NCBI GenBank assembly: GCA_050747245.1
Contig: JBOGNO010000012.1
Span: 72,118 to 136,117 of the forward strand
DNA length: 64,000 bases
Direction: 5' to 3'
DNA from: JBOGNO01 sp050747245
GTDB taxonomy: Bacteria; Acidobacteriota; Terriglobia; Acidiferrales; UBA7541
Position 1 is the first letter of the stretch; every line of letters starts with the position of its first letter. Of this stretch, positions 52,454-61,285 are shown piece by piece. The translations under genes and the position numbers were made by a program. The notes beneath the pieces are model-generated. The model had not been told where the DNA came from. It worked only from the letters and a program-made list of their open reading frames with translations, and searched no databases.

Positions 52454-52500
52454 AACTGGGTCATTCCCCTATCCGCGGTTAGTCTATAATGCAGCCGCCT

Positions 52501-55170
52501 ATGGCCCTTGCTCCAGGCACAAAGCTAGGTCCGTATGAAATCCTTTCACTGCTCGGCGCTGGCGGGATGGGCGAGGTGTATCGGGCGAAGGACACGCGAC
52601 TCGACCGCACGGTCGCAATCAAGGTTCTGGCTTCACATCTGTCTACTTCCCCCGAACTGAAGCAACGCTTCGAACTTGAGGCGCGCAGCGTCTCTTCGCT
52701 GAACCATCGGCACATTTGTCAGCTCTTCGACGTCGGTTCCCAGGATGGCACTGATTACCTGGTCATGGAGTTTCTGCAGGGCGAGACCTTGGCGGAGCGG
52801 CTGCGCAAGGGAAGTCTGCCGGCGAATGAACTCCTAAAGATTGGGATGGAGGTGGCAGAAGCCTTAGAGGTCGCGCACAGGGCGGGGATCGTTCATCGCG
52901 ACCTGAAACCGGGCAACATTATGTTGACGAAGTCCGGGGCGAAGTTGATGGATTTCGGCCTGGCTAAACCTGCTGCTCCGGGCGCGGCAGGTTCGAGTTC
53001 TGCGCCCTCACTGTCGGGGGCGCCAACGATTAGTGGGCCGAGTCCCATGAGCCCGCTAACGACGGCGGGAAGCATCGTGGGAACGATTCAGTACATGTCT
53101 CCTGAGCAGATTGAAGGCAGGGAAGCAGATGCGCGCAGTGACATCTTCTCATTTGGCGCGGTTCTCTATGAAATGGCGACGGGCAAGCGCGCGTTTGAAG
53201 GCAAAAGCCAGATCACCTTGGCAAGCGCAATTTTGGAGAAGGAGCCGGGGCCAATCCGCACGAAGAACCCCCTGGCCCCAGAGGCGCTCGACTTTCTGGT
53301 TGCAACTTGTCTGACCAAAGACCGGGACGAACGATTCCAGTCGGCGCAGGACGTGCGGCTGCAATTGAAAGGCATTTCGGCATTGATGAGTTCCAGCGGT
53401 CCGACCTTGCCAGGGGCGTCCCTGCGGAGATTTCGACTGGCTGCGTCGCTGTCCGCCATAGCGCTTGTGCTGGCGGGCGCCGGAATCACTTACTTTTTCA
53501 CGCCTCGCGCAGGCCCTCCGGCGCTATCCGTTCGCGCTTACGTTCCGCCTCCCCCGGGCACGGCGTTTCGGATTTCTGGCGGCTTGGACGTGGGACCCGT
53601 AGTTGTATCGCCGGACGGCAAAACCCTGGCCTTCACTGCCGTGGACGAAAAGGGAGTGACGAACCTGTGGCTGCGTCCGCTCGATGCTCAGCAGGCGACC
53701 GTGCTCGCGGGGACCGAAGATGCCGCTTTCCCGTTCTGGTCTCCGGACGGCAGGTACCTTGCCTTTATTGCAGATGGAAACTTGAGAAAGATCGGTGCCT
53801 CCGGAGGCGAAGCGCAAACGCTCGCGGAAGGATTAGGAACCGAGACCGGTCGCGGCACCTGGAGTGCAGACGGGACGATCCTGTTCTGCAAGGAATTGGA
53901 CGGTCCGATCTATCGGGTGCAGGCATCCGGAGGCGAGGTTTCGGCGGCGACAAGACTCGAGAAAACTGAGACGGCGCACAAGGAACCGTCGTTTTTGCCT
54001 GATGGCAAACACTTTCTGTACGTGTCTGGCGCTTGGGGTGAGTCCGGCGAAATTAAGATTGCTGAGGTTGGCAAGCCTGAGCGGGCCGGAGTTGACGTTG
54101 GATCTGGCTCCGTGCCGCAATTCGCCTCCGGCCACCTGCTCTTTGTACGCGACGGACATATCGAGGCGCAAACATTTGATTTGAAAACCTGGAAGCTTGC
54201 GGGCGATCCTCAGACTTTGGGAGAAGCCGGATATTTCTCCGTCTCGGCAAACGGCGTGCTTGCGTATCACGAAGGCTCAGAAGAATCCGAGCTGAAAATT
54301 CTCGATCGAAGCGGGAACGTGATCGCTACGCCCGGCCCGTTGGCGCACTATCTAACTCCGCGTTTCTCGCCGGATGGCAAATGGATCGCCGTAATGGTCC
54401 GCGACTTGAGAAACAGTACGTGGGATATATGGGTGTATCCGGTCGCGGGCGGCCAACCTTCCCGCTTTACATTCGGACCTAATGATGATTTTGCTGTCTG
54501 GTCTCCAGATGGAAAGGAAATCGCCTACGAGGTCTTTGAGAACGGAAAGTATTCGATCCGGCGGCGGCCGTTGGATAGCCAGCTTTCCGAAGAGACTCTC
54601 TATGCAAACGATGCCTATGTGCGATACCTGCCCATTGACTGGTCCCCGGATGGGAAATACCTTTCGATGCATGCCGTCAGTAAGGATGGGAGTTATTCCA
54701 ATTGGAGCTTGCCTCTTACAGCCGGACGACACGCGTTCCGGCCCCCCGCCACTGCTGCCCTAACAGTGAGTGAATATGAAGGCAGATTCTCCGCGGACGG
54801 CCGATGGCTTTGCTATTTCGCTTACGAGACAGGCCGGCCGGAAGTCTATGTCGTTCCGTTTCCCGGGGCTGGATCGAAATCTCAAGTTTCGACTACTGGA
54901 GGGTGGCTGGCGCGTTTCAGCCGCGACGAATTATTTTATGTGACGATGGGGAACCGGTTGATGGCAGCGCAGATTCATACAGAGCCGAACTTTCGCGTGG
55001 ATTCCATTCGCCCGTTGTTCCAGTTGGATTTCCCCAATTTGACAAGTTCTGCTCCGCTCTATGACGTCAGCCCCGACGGCCAGCGGTTTGCAGTGCTCAC
55101 TGCGGACCGTACGAAATCCACATCGATCACTTTGCTTACGAATTGGCCGCTGGAATTGAAAAAGAACTAA
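52501..55170 (+). CDS. Membrane Ser/Thr protein kinase with PD40/WD40-like propeller
   Basis: An 889-aa one-helix receptor-type kinase. Kinase domain (about 14-285): glycine loop GAGGMGEV at 19-26, Lys41 in VAIK, catalytic Asp134 in HRDLKPGN, and DFG Asp151. A Gly/Ser/Pro insert follows the DFG, then APE-like SPEQIEG. A TM helix lies at about 313-334. The outside part is a six-bladed TolB-like propeller with WSPDGRYLAF, FSPDGKWIAV, WSPDGKEIAY and VSPDGQRFAV. This layout is common and expanded in Acidobacteria. The ATG at 52501 is chosen because MALAPGTKLGPYEI is the family start; the ATG at 52489 overlaps a TATAAT. The gene is flanked by the two copies of a 171-bp duplication. Confidence 0.92.
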   Translation: MALAPGTKLGPYEILSLLGAGGMGEVYRAKDTRLDRTVAIKVLASHLSTSPELKQRFELEARSVSSLNHRHICQLFDVGSQDGTDYLVMEFLQGETLAERLRKGSLPANELLKIGMEVAEALEVAHRAGIVHRDLKPGNIMLTKSGAKLMDFGLAKPAAPGAAGSSSAPSLSGAPTISGPSPMSPLTTAGSIVGTIQYMSPEQIEGREADARSDIFSFGAVLYEMATGKRAFEGKSQITLASAILEKEPGPIRTKNPLAPEALDFLVATCLTKDRDERFQSAQDVRLQLKGISALMSSSGPTLPGASLRRFRLAASLSAIALVLAGAGITYFFTPRAGPPALSVRAYVPPPPGTAFRISGGLDVGPVVVSPDGKTLAFTAVDEKGVTNLWLRPLDAQQATVLAGTEDAAFPFWSPDGRYLAFIADGNLRKIGASGGEAQTLAEGLGTETGRGTWSADGTILFCKELDGPIYRVQASGGEVSAATRLEKTETAHKEPSFLPDGKHFLYVSGAWGESGEIKIAEVGKPERAGVDVGSGSVPQFASGHLLFVRDGHIEAQTFDLKTWKLAGDPQTLGEAGYFSVSANGVLAYHEGSEESELKILDRSGNVIATPGPLAHYLTPRFSPDGKWIAVMVRDLRNSTWDIWVYPVAGGQPSRFTFGPNDDFAVWSPDGKEIAYEVFENGKYSIRRRPLDSQLSEETLYANDAYVRYLPIDWSPDGKYLSMHAVSKDGSYSNWSLPLTAGRHAFRPPATAALTVSEYEGRFSADGRWLCYFAYETGRPEVYVVPFPGAGSKSQVSTTGGWLARFSRDELFYVTMGNRLMAAQIHTEPNFRVDSIRPLFQLDFPNLTSSAPLYDVSPDGQRFAVLTADRTKSTSITLLTNWPLELKKN

Positions 55171-55225
55171 GCCCCCCGACGGAAAGAAACCGTGGTTCCT
55201 GCGGAACCGTCGCGCGCTCGACGGC

Positions 55226-55396
55226 ATGGATCACGATATGGTGCTCGCGGCGCTCGGGCGGCCGGATCAGAAAGTGCGCGAACAGAACGATCAGGGCATC
55301 GAAACCGAAGATTGGATTTACGGCAATCCGCCCGCGAAAACCGTTTTCGTCACCTTCCAAGGCGACAAAGTCATCCGCGTCAAACAGTTTCAGTAG
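55226..55396 (+). pseudogene. 56-codon duplicate of the C-terminus of the gene at 51524-52453
   Basis: Codons here match 52283-52453 one for one: both begin MDHDMVLAALGRP and end at the same stop, with Pro replaced by Gln as the only amino-acid change, at the last residue. By my count 14 codons differ and 13 of them are silent. The homology starts about 12 bp before the ATG and ends at the stop. No start signal or upstream half is present. It is therefore a truncated paralogue, or a short ORF kept by selection; the silent-site pattern argues that the ancestor was a working gene. Confidence 0.8.
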
Positions 55397-55412
55397 TACG
55401 GCGTCGATTTCC

Positions 55413-55475
55413 TGTCCGCTGACAGCTCGCCCAAGAGGAGCAGCTTGGCGTTACTTCCTAGAAGCGGACTTATCG
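55413..55475. repeat. Probable partial copy of the ~380-bp intergenic repeat
   Basis: The segment CGCTGACAGCTCGCCCAAGA through ACTTCCTAGAAGCGGACT matches the central part of repeats A-C (TGCTGACTGCTCGTCCAAGC ... ACTTCCCAGAACTGGACT) with gaps and about 70 percent identity by eye. No other part of the repeat is present. Confidence 0.45.
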
Positions 55476-55673
55476 GGACTTATCCTAAGTCCGTGATATA
55501 AACAATCGGTCAGGTTCAGTCAATCTACGTTTGCAAAACAGCATGACTGTGTCCGGACCTGGCAGAACTGCCGGAGTGAGGCTCGCGTCCCGGATGGTTC
55601 GCCGATTTCTGAGGGTCGCAACATTTTGGGTTCCTTTTCAGATGCTTTTGATCGCAGCATGCGCGAGCGTTGA

Positions 55674-56609
55674 ATGAGCACCCTCACTGCTCCTCGTCCA
55701 GTCATTCAAGTTTCCGGAGTCCGAAAGACCTACGGCCCAACGGTGGCCGTCGACGAGGTCTCGTTCGAGGTTCAGGACGGTGAGATCTTCGGTCTGATCG
55801 GGCCCAACGGCGCCGGAAAGACCACCACGATGGAGTGCATCGAGGGCCTGCGCACGCCCGACCGGGGTACCATATCCGTTCTAGGTCTGGATCCCTTCCG
55901 TCAAGTCTACAAGCTGCAGGATCGCATCGGCGTGCAGCTCCAGCAGGCGCAGCTGCAGAAGCGTATCAAGGTGTGGGAGGCAGTCGATCTCTGGGCTTCG
56001 CTTTACCAGAAGAAGGCGATAGACGGCAAACGCCTGCTTGAGCAGCTCGGCCTTGCCGAGAAGCGGGACGCATGGTTTATGAACCTTTCCGGAGGCCAGA
56101 AACAGCGACTGTTCATTGCCCTTGCGCTGATCAACGATCCGGAGGTGGTGTTTCTCGATGAGTTGACCACCGGGCTGGACCCGCAGGCGCGCCGGGCGAT
56201 CTGGGACCTGGTGCGCGGCATTCGCGAGCGCGGCAAGACGGTCTTTTTGACCACTCATCTCATGGAGGAGGCGGAGCGGCTGTGCGACCGTGTGGCAATC
56301 ATCGAGCGCGGCAAGATCATCGACATCGACACTCCGCAGAGACTCATCGATCGACACTGCCCCGAGCGAACCGTCGCCCTGGCCACGGAGGACCCGCACG
56401 CTGAAGGTCGCTTTCGAACGATCCCGCGAGTTGAGGCGGTGACCTGCAGAGACTCGCGATTCACGATTCGGGGCCGGGGCGACGATTTCGTGACCCAGGT
56501 GATCCATTGTCTGTCCGAGAACCGCATCCGGGTCACCGATTTCCGCACGATTCTCCCCAATCTCGAGGACGTCTTTCTGAAACTGACCGGTCATTCGATT
56601 CGCGACTAG
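55674..56609 (+). CDS. ABC transporter ATP-binding protein (DrrA-like exporter)
   Basis: A 311-aa export ATPase. Walker A is GPNGAGKT at 43-50, the signature LSGGQKQ at 138-144, and the switch motif TTHLMEEAERL. Walker B is VVFLDE followed by LTTGLDP, so the usual DEPT is DELT. The C-terminal extension (about 225-311) is typical of drug/antibiotic DrrA-type ATPases. It is 8 bp upstream of its permease. The ATG at 55674 has no strong ribosome site. Likely exports a drug, lipid or natural product; no biosynthetic cluster is nearby. Confidence 0.9.
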   Translation: MSTLTAPRPVIQVSGVRKTYGPTVAVDEVSFEVQDGEIFGLIGPNGAGKTTTMECIEGLRTPDRGTISVLGLDPFRQVYKLQDRIGVQLQQAQLQKRIKVWEAVDLWASLYQKKAIDGKRLLEQLGLAEKRDAWFMNLSGGQKQRLFIALALINDPEVVFLDELTTGLDPQARRAIWDLVRGIRERGKTVFLTTHLMEEAERLCDRVAIIERGKIIDIDTPQRLIDRHCPERTVALATEDPHAEGRFRTIPRVEAVTCRDSRFTIRGRGDDFVTQVIHCLSENRIRVTDFRTILPNLEDVFLKLTGHSIRD

Positions 56610-56617
56610 GCTTTCTT

Positions 56618-57370
56618 ATGATGCTTCGTGGACTCTGGAAACTGACCTGGATCGAGCTCAAAGTCTTCCTGCGCGAGCCACTCGGGGCGTTCGGGACGAT
56701 CGGTGTCCCCGTTTTGGTGTTCCTCGTACTGGGTCGAGTAGCCGGAAGCAGACTCGGCTCGTCCTCACTCGCAGCCAGCGGTTTTATCCACGTAGGCCTG
56801 CCGGTTCTCGCGTCGCTCCTTATCGCTGTCAGCTCCGTGCTATCGCTGGTCACGATCATCGCGATCTACCGCGAAGGTGGCATCCTCAAACGACTCCGCG
56901 CTACCCCCCTCCGCCCGCAGACGATCCTTACGGCCCACGTGATCGTCAAACTTCTGCTTACCGCGGCCACGCTGGCCCTGATGATGCTGGCGGGCAAACA
57001 CTACTACCCGGTCGGTATCAATATTCCATTGTTTGGGTTTACGATCGCGCTTCTGGTCAGCACTTGCAGCATTCTGTCGATCGGCTTTCTCATCGCCAGC
57101 ATCGTCCCCACGGCGCGCTTTGCGCAGCCGATCGGCGCCATCATCCTGTACCCGATGTTCGCTGTCTCGGGACTCTTCGTGCCCGTTGCATCGCTGCCGC
57201 CGGTGCTCCACGCGGTGGCGCGAGTGCTGCCGCTAAGCTACGCGGTGTCACTGCTCGGGGGGATCTGGAACGGGGACGCATGGTCCGCACACATGGGCGA
57301 CGTGGCGGCACTGGCCGTGGTGTTTGTCGTTTCCACTGCACTCTCCGCGAAGGTGTTTCGTTGGGAGTGA
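56618..57370 (+). CDS. ABC-2 type permease (DrrB-like)
   Basis: A 250-aa membrane subunit with six helices. LWKLTWIELKVFLREPLGAFGTIGVPVLVFLVL is the ABC-2 opening, REGGILKRLRATPLRPQTILTAHV the conserved loop, and FAQPIGAIILYPMFAVSGLFVPVASLPPVLHAVARVLPLSYAVSLLGGIWNG the standard end region. It pairs with the ATPase 8 bp upstream. The start at 56618 (two ATGs in tandem) is preferred over a longer frame that overlaps the ATPase. Repeat A begins about 50 bp after the stop. Confidence 0.9.
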   Translation: MMLRGLWKLTWIELKVFLREPLGAFGTIGVPVLVFLVLGRVAGSRLGSSSLAASGFIHVGLPVLASLLIAVSSVLSLVTIIAIYREGGILKRLRATPLRPQTILTAHVIVKLLLTAATLALMMLAGKHYYPVGINIPLFGFTIALLVSTCSILSIGFLIASIVPTARFAQPIGAIILYPMFAVSGLFVPVASLPPVLHAVARVLPLSYAVSLLGGIWNGDAWSAHMGDVAALAVVFVVSTALSAKVFRWE

Positions 57371-57420
57371 CACAGACTGCTCGATGCTAAGATCCAACGC
57401 GGCCTGAGTAACATTATTCC

Positions 57421-57805
57421 AGCTACTCGGACAATGCGCTGTAAAAGGCCTTATGGGAACGAACAAACCCTACTCTGAGCGGATGGTCGCCTGCTCGCAA
57501 GCAATCGCGGGGTGCCAACCTCCGTGACAGCAGGTCAACTCCGCAGTCCGGAAGCTGTGATCTGCGCCGAGTGGATCGTCGCGCCGCAGCTACTTTGACC
57601 GAGCACGCGAATATTGGAAACCGACCCTCGATAGTTTCCGTAGAACAGCGTCAGTCTGCTTTCTGCTGACTCTTCGTCCAAGCGGAGCTGTTAGCCCCCA
57701 CTTCCCAGAACGGGACTTCGGGCCCAGGATAACTTCCGGCTTGCGCGTTATCCGGGAGCAATCGCGATTTGGCGACTTGTTAATGCCGGCAAGCCGACTT
57801 ATCAT
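57421..57805. repeat. Dispersed intergenic repeat, copy A
   Basis: About 385 bp similar to copies B and C throughout: GCTACTCGG at the left, TCGCAAGCAATCGCGGGGTG, CACGCGAATATTGGAAACC, GCGTCAGTCTGCTTTCTGC and ACTTCCCAGAA, ending near GCCGACTTA. The inverted repeat CTTCCGG/CCGGGAG (57733-57739 and 57752-57758) is conserved in copy B. No open frame is shared by the copies, so it looks non-coding. Confidence 0.85.
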
Positions 57806-58090
57806 TACCGATTCGCGTGCTGAGCACGCCAAATTTAGGGGCGGCGTTGCGGGCCGGAGCAGGCCCGCTGAGGTGGGTGGCGGAAGTCTCGAAGCGGCTG
57901 GAGACAGGCGAGGAGTGCAACTCCTCTCTACAAGCAGAGAAGTTACTTCCAGGATGCTCTCCACGAATTCCTTAAAGCGCGGGAAGAACTAAAATTTCCT
58001 GGACGACTTGTCGAATTCCGGTCCCGCCGTTCGTCGTTATAGTGAAGGCAGGGCAAATAGCCCGCCTGAAGACCATTCAAGGAGAAGACA
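57806..58090. other. Spacer upstream of the YCII gene
   Basis: No gene seen. A perfect dyad GAGGAGT-GCA-ACTCCTC lies at 57910-57926 without a T-run. The YCII gene's ribosome site AAGGAGA is at its right end. Confidence 0.4.
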
Positions 58091-58447
58091 ATGCCACAAT
58101 ATTTGGTTGCTGGTTACCTCCCCGACGACTTCGACCCGTCCACAGTGGACGAAGCGATGGGCCGCAACATCCACGCGCTCAACAAAGAGATGATTGCCGC
58201 CGGCGTCAGGATCTACGCTTGCGGGCTGGGCAAGGCGAAGTCGCTGCGTTCGCAGCCCGACGGTAAGGTGCTCATCACCGACGGACCCTATCTTGAGACC
58301 AAGGAGCACATCGGCGGTTTTTGGATATTGGAATGCGCTGACATGGACCAGGCGCTGGCATGGGCGCGCAAAGGCGTCATCGCCACCCGGGGGAAGGGCG
58401 AGGTGCGAGAGATCTTCCAGCAGCCAGCGCCAAAAGAAGACAACTGA
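58091..58447 (+). CDS. YCII/DGPF-family protein
   Basis: A 118-aa ferredoxin-like-fold protein. TDGPYLETKEHIGGFWILECADMDQALAWA contains the DGPF-type motif, here DGPY at 64-67. The N-terminus is MPQYLVAGYLPDDFDPS. Proteins of this family are strongly linked to ECF42-type sigma factors, one of which lies two genes downstream. Their biochemical role is unsettled. AAGGAGA lies eight bases before the ATG at 58091. Confidence 0.88.
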   Translation: MPQYLVAGYLPDDFDPSTVDEAMGRNIHALNKEMIAAGVRIYACGLGKAKSLRSQPDGKVLITDGPYLETKEHIGGFWILECADMDQALAWARKGVIATRGKGEVREIFQQPAPKEDN

Positions 58448-58558
58448 GCGGCGGACTTGAACGACCTCATGAAGGCAAGCGTGCAGCGACGGCGACAAAA
58501 CGCTGCGCGCTGAAGGACGGCCTCGCGAAAAAGGGGCCCATTCTCAGGAGGAAAAACT

Positions 58559-59302
58559 ATGCTGAAAAAGAAGGTTGGCGCAATCGCAATCAAAGGCTTC
58601 GCTCTGCTTGTTGTGCTCGGCATGGCGCAACAGGCGAGGTCACAGGATGCCACGACACCCTATCCGAAGATGGCCCCGATCGAGCAGTATCTCATGGACC
58701 GAACTGCCGAGATCGCGCTGGCGCGCAGCGCAGCACCGGATGCCATTTCACGCGATGCCACGGTTCTCGTCCTTGGCCGGCATGGCTACGAAACCGCGGT
58801 GGAAGGCAAGAATGGCTGGGTGTGCATGGTGGGACGTGGATGGATGGCTTTCTTCGATTGGCCCGAATTCTGGAACCCGAAAGTTCGAGCCGCGGATTGC
58901 CTCAATCCACCGGCCGCGCGCTCCACGCTGCCGTTCGTTTATAAACGGACGGAATTGCGGCTGGCCGGCCATTCCAAGGTCGAAGTCATCGCCGCAATCA
59001 AGACGGCACTCGAGAAGAAAGAATTGCCAGCTCTTGAGTCGGGAGCCGTGGACTACATGATGGCGAAGTCGTCCTATCTTACCGATAACGGCGGCCACAA
59101 CGCCCCTCACCTCATGTTCTACGCACCAATCAAGGACGTTGCAGCCTGGGGTGCGAATATCCCCAATTCTCCGGTTATGGCGGTGAATTATTGGTATTTG
59201 TCCGAACAGTCGTATCCACAGCTCCAAAGCTTTCCTCCCATAGCCGTATTCTTGGTAGGCGTGGACAAATGGTCCGATGGCACGCCGGGGCCGAGCATGT
59301 AA
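58559..59302 (+). CDS. Secreted hypothetical protein between YCII and sigma factor
   Basis: A 247-aa protein with a signal peptide (MLKKKVGAIAIKGFALLVVLGMAQQARS). The mature part is not a family I recognise. Notable segments are PIEQYLMDRTAEIALARSAAP, ATVLVLGRHGYETAVEGKNGWVCMVGRGW, GAVDYMMAKSSYLTDNGGHNAPHLMFY and AVNYWYLSEQSYPQ. The sequence suggests a compact mixed fold. The ATG at 58559 is six bases after AGGAGGA, a strong site. It is probably part of the ECF-linked group and could be a target or sensor, which is inference. Confidence 0.78.
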   Translation: MLKKKVGAIAIKGFALLVVLGMAQQARSQDATTPYPKMAPIEQYLMDRTAEIALARSAAPDAISRDATVLVLGRHGYETAVEGKNGWVCMVGRGWMAFFDWPEFWNPKVRAADCLNPPAARSTLPFVYKRTELRLAGHSKVEVIAAIKTALEKKELPALESGAVDYMMAKSSYLTDNGGHNAPHLMFYAPIKDVAAWGANIPNSPVMAVNYWYLSEQSYPQLQSFPPIAVFLVGVDKWSDGTPGPSM

Positions 59303-59465
59303 AAGCCCTCCCGGCCGAGCGACTCTCCGCGTTTCAGCTCTTCCCTGAGCGTGGCTTGTTTAGGTTTGGCGCATCGGAGAGTCGCAGATTCGACCTCCGG
59401 CGTCCCCGCCTCATGTACATCAGAGCTGCTGTGCGTCGCGACTGTTCGGATGTAGTCAGGCAAGC

Positions 59466-60746
59466 ATGACCGACATCCACAAGACGATTGAGGCGGTGTG
59501 GAAGATCGAATCCACTCGGCTCATCGCCGGGATTGCCCGCGTCACCCACGATATCGGCATTGCCGAGGAACTGGCCCAGGACGCTCTCGTGACTGCCCTC
59601 GAGGTGTGGCCCGAGGAAGGTATCCCCGAAAATCCCGGAGCGTGGCTGATGACGGCGGCAAAGCGCCGCGCTCTCGATTCGTTGCGCCGCGGTCGCATGC
59701 TTGTGCAGAAGCACGAAGAAATTACCCGGGAACTTGAATTCCAACAGCAGCAACTCGCAGATGCGTTGGAGCACTCATTGGACCAGGTGATCGATGATGA
59801 CATCCTGCGGCTTATATTTACCGCGTGCCATCCGGTCCTTGCATTGGAAGGACGCATCGCGCTTACATTGCGTCTGATCTGCGGCCTCACCACGGCGGAG
59901 ATCGCCCGCGCCTTCCTTGTGCCTGAGAAGACCATGGGGCAGCGGATCTTTCGCGCCAAGAAGACCCTCTCCGAAGCTCATGTTCCCTTTGAGACGCCGT
60001 GCGGGGACGAGTTGCGCCGCAGGGTCCAGTCCGTACTTTCGGTGGTCTACCTGATCTTCAATGAGGGATATACCGCGACATCGGGAGATGAATGGATGCG
60101 GGCTGCGCTCTGCGACGAGGCGCTGCGGCTCGGACGCATGCTGGTGCAACTTCTACCCGGCGAGTCTGAAGTTCACGGTCTTCTGGCATTGATGGAGTTG
60201 CAGGCATCGCGCACTGCGGCACGCCGGGGAAAAAAGGGCGAGGCAGTCTTATTGCCGGACCAGGACCGCTCTTTGTGGGACTACGCGCAGATTCAGCGAG
60301 GAATGACCGCGCTCGAACACGCGCAAAAGCTGGGTGGGGGCGCAGAGAACTATGCCTTACAGGCAGCGATTGCTGCCTGTCACACACGGGCCCGCACGGC
60401 CAAAGAGACTGACTGGGAGCGGATCGTTCTTCTCTACGACGCTCTGCTGCAGATCAGCCCGTCGCCCATCGTGGCTTTGAATCGTGCGGTCGCCATTGGC
60501 ATGGCGCAAGGCCCTGCCGCTGGACTCGATGCACTCGATGCCATGGACAGGCTCGGCACTGACTCTGCCTTGGCTGGCTACCATCTGCTCCCCAGTGTTC
60601 GCGGAGACCTGCTTATGAAGATGGGGAGGTTCACTGAGGCGCGTGAGGAAATCCAACGCGCGATCACAATGACTCAAAACCTGCGGGAGCAGGAATTGCT
60701 CAAGGAAAGGCTGAAGCAGATTGAGAAGGCGGCCTTGTCAGCATAG
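59466..60746 (+). CDS. ECF42-type RNA polymerase sigma factor with C-terminal TPR-like extension
   Basis: A 426-aa sigma factor, over twice the normal ECF length. Region 2 (about 15-75) includes EELAQDALVTALEVWPEEGIPENPGAWLMTAAKRRALDSLRR. Region 4 (about 112-170) includes LTTAEIARAFLVPEKTMGQRIFRAKKTL. The long helical C-terminal domain (about 175-426) has VYLIFNEGYTATSGDEW, LLALMELQASRTAARR, IVALNRAVAIGMAQGPAAGLDALDAM and MGRFTEAREEIQRAI, the TPR-bearing extension of group ECF42. These factors lack a classical anti-sigma and are linked to YCII/DGPF proteins, as here. The ATG at 59466 has no strong ribosome site. Confidence 0.92.
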   Translation: MTDIHKTIEAVWKIESTRLIAGIARVTHDIGIAEELAQDALVTALEVWPEEGIPENPGAWLMTAAKRRALDSLRRGRMLVQKHEEITRELEFQQQQLADALEHSLDQVIDDDILRLIFTACHPVLALEGRIALTLRLICGLTTAEIARAFLVPEKTMGQRIFRAKKTLSEAHVPFETPCGDELRRRVQSVLSVVYLIFNEGYTATSGDEWMRAALCDEALRLGRMLVQLLPGESEVHGLLALMELQASRTAARRGKKGEAVLLPDQDRSLWDYAQIQRGMTALEHAQKLGGGAENYALQAAIAACHTRARTAKETDWERIVLLYDALLQISPSPIVALNRAVAIGMAQGPAAGLDALDAMDRLGTDSALAGYHLLPSVRGDLLMKMGRFTEAREEIQRAITMTQNLREQELLKERLKQIEKAALSA

Positions 60747-60807
60747 GTGCGGTTCAGTCCTGTGAAACGCGCAAGCGTTGACCGATCCGTTCAGGTCCCG
60801 GTTTGTC

Positions 60808-61185
60808 GGCTACTCGGAAGTTATCCAGAAACGGCGTCCTGGGAACTGATAGACACCCTTCAGGGCGGATGGTCGCCTACTCGCAAGCAATCGCGGAGTG
60901 CCAACCTCCGCGATCGCAGTTCAACCGTGCGGTCCAGACACGAAGATTTGCGATGGCCGTGTCGTCGTGCCGAGGTCACTTTGACCTAACACGCGAATAT
61001 CTGAAACCAGCCCAATTCATTTTCCGTAGGACCGCGTCAGTCTGCTTTCTGCTGACTGCTCGTCCAAGCGGAACTGTTAGCCCCTACTTCCCAGAACTGG
61101 ACTACTGACCCGGGATAACTTCCGGGTTGCCCGTTAACCGGGAGTGATCGTGATCTCAGCCCACGAGCCGACTTACCGGGGCTTA
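60808..61185. repeat. Dispersed intergenic repeat, copy B
   Basis: About 378 bp. It shares GGCTACTCGGAAGTTATCC and GTGCGGTCCAGACACG with copy C, and GCGTCAGTCTGCTTTCTGC, GTCCAAGCGGA and the CTTCCGG/CCGGGAG dyad (61119-61125 and 61138-61144) with copy A. It separates the sigma-factor gene from the epoxide hydrolase. Confidence 0.85.
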
Positions 61186-61285
61186 ATGCTCTGGACGTTC
61201 ATTTTGTGTTAGGCTCTTCGCCGTTCACCGACGGAACTAAGGTCCATAACCGGAGAACTCCGAAACTACTCAAAAGGAGGTCACC

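Noticed and set aside
52485..52490. Perfect TATAAT before the kinase gene
   Set aside because: It overlaps the first possible ATG (52489) and has no convincing -35 at 16-18 bp; kept only as a reason to prefer the ATG at 52501.
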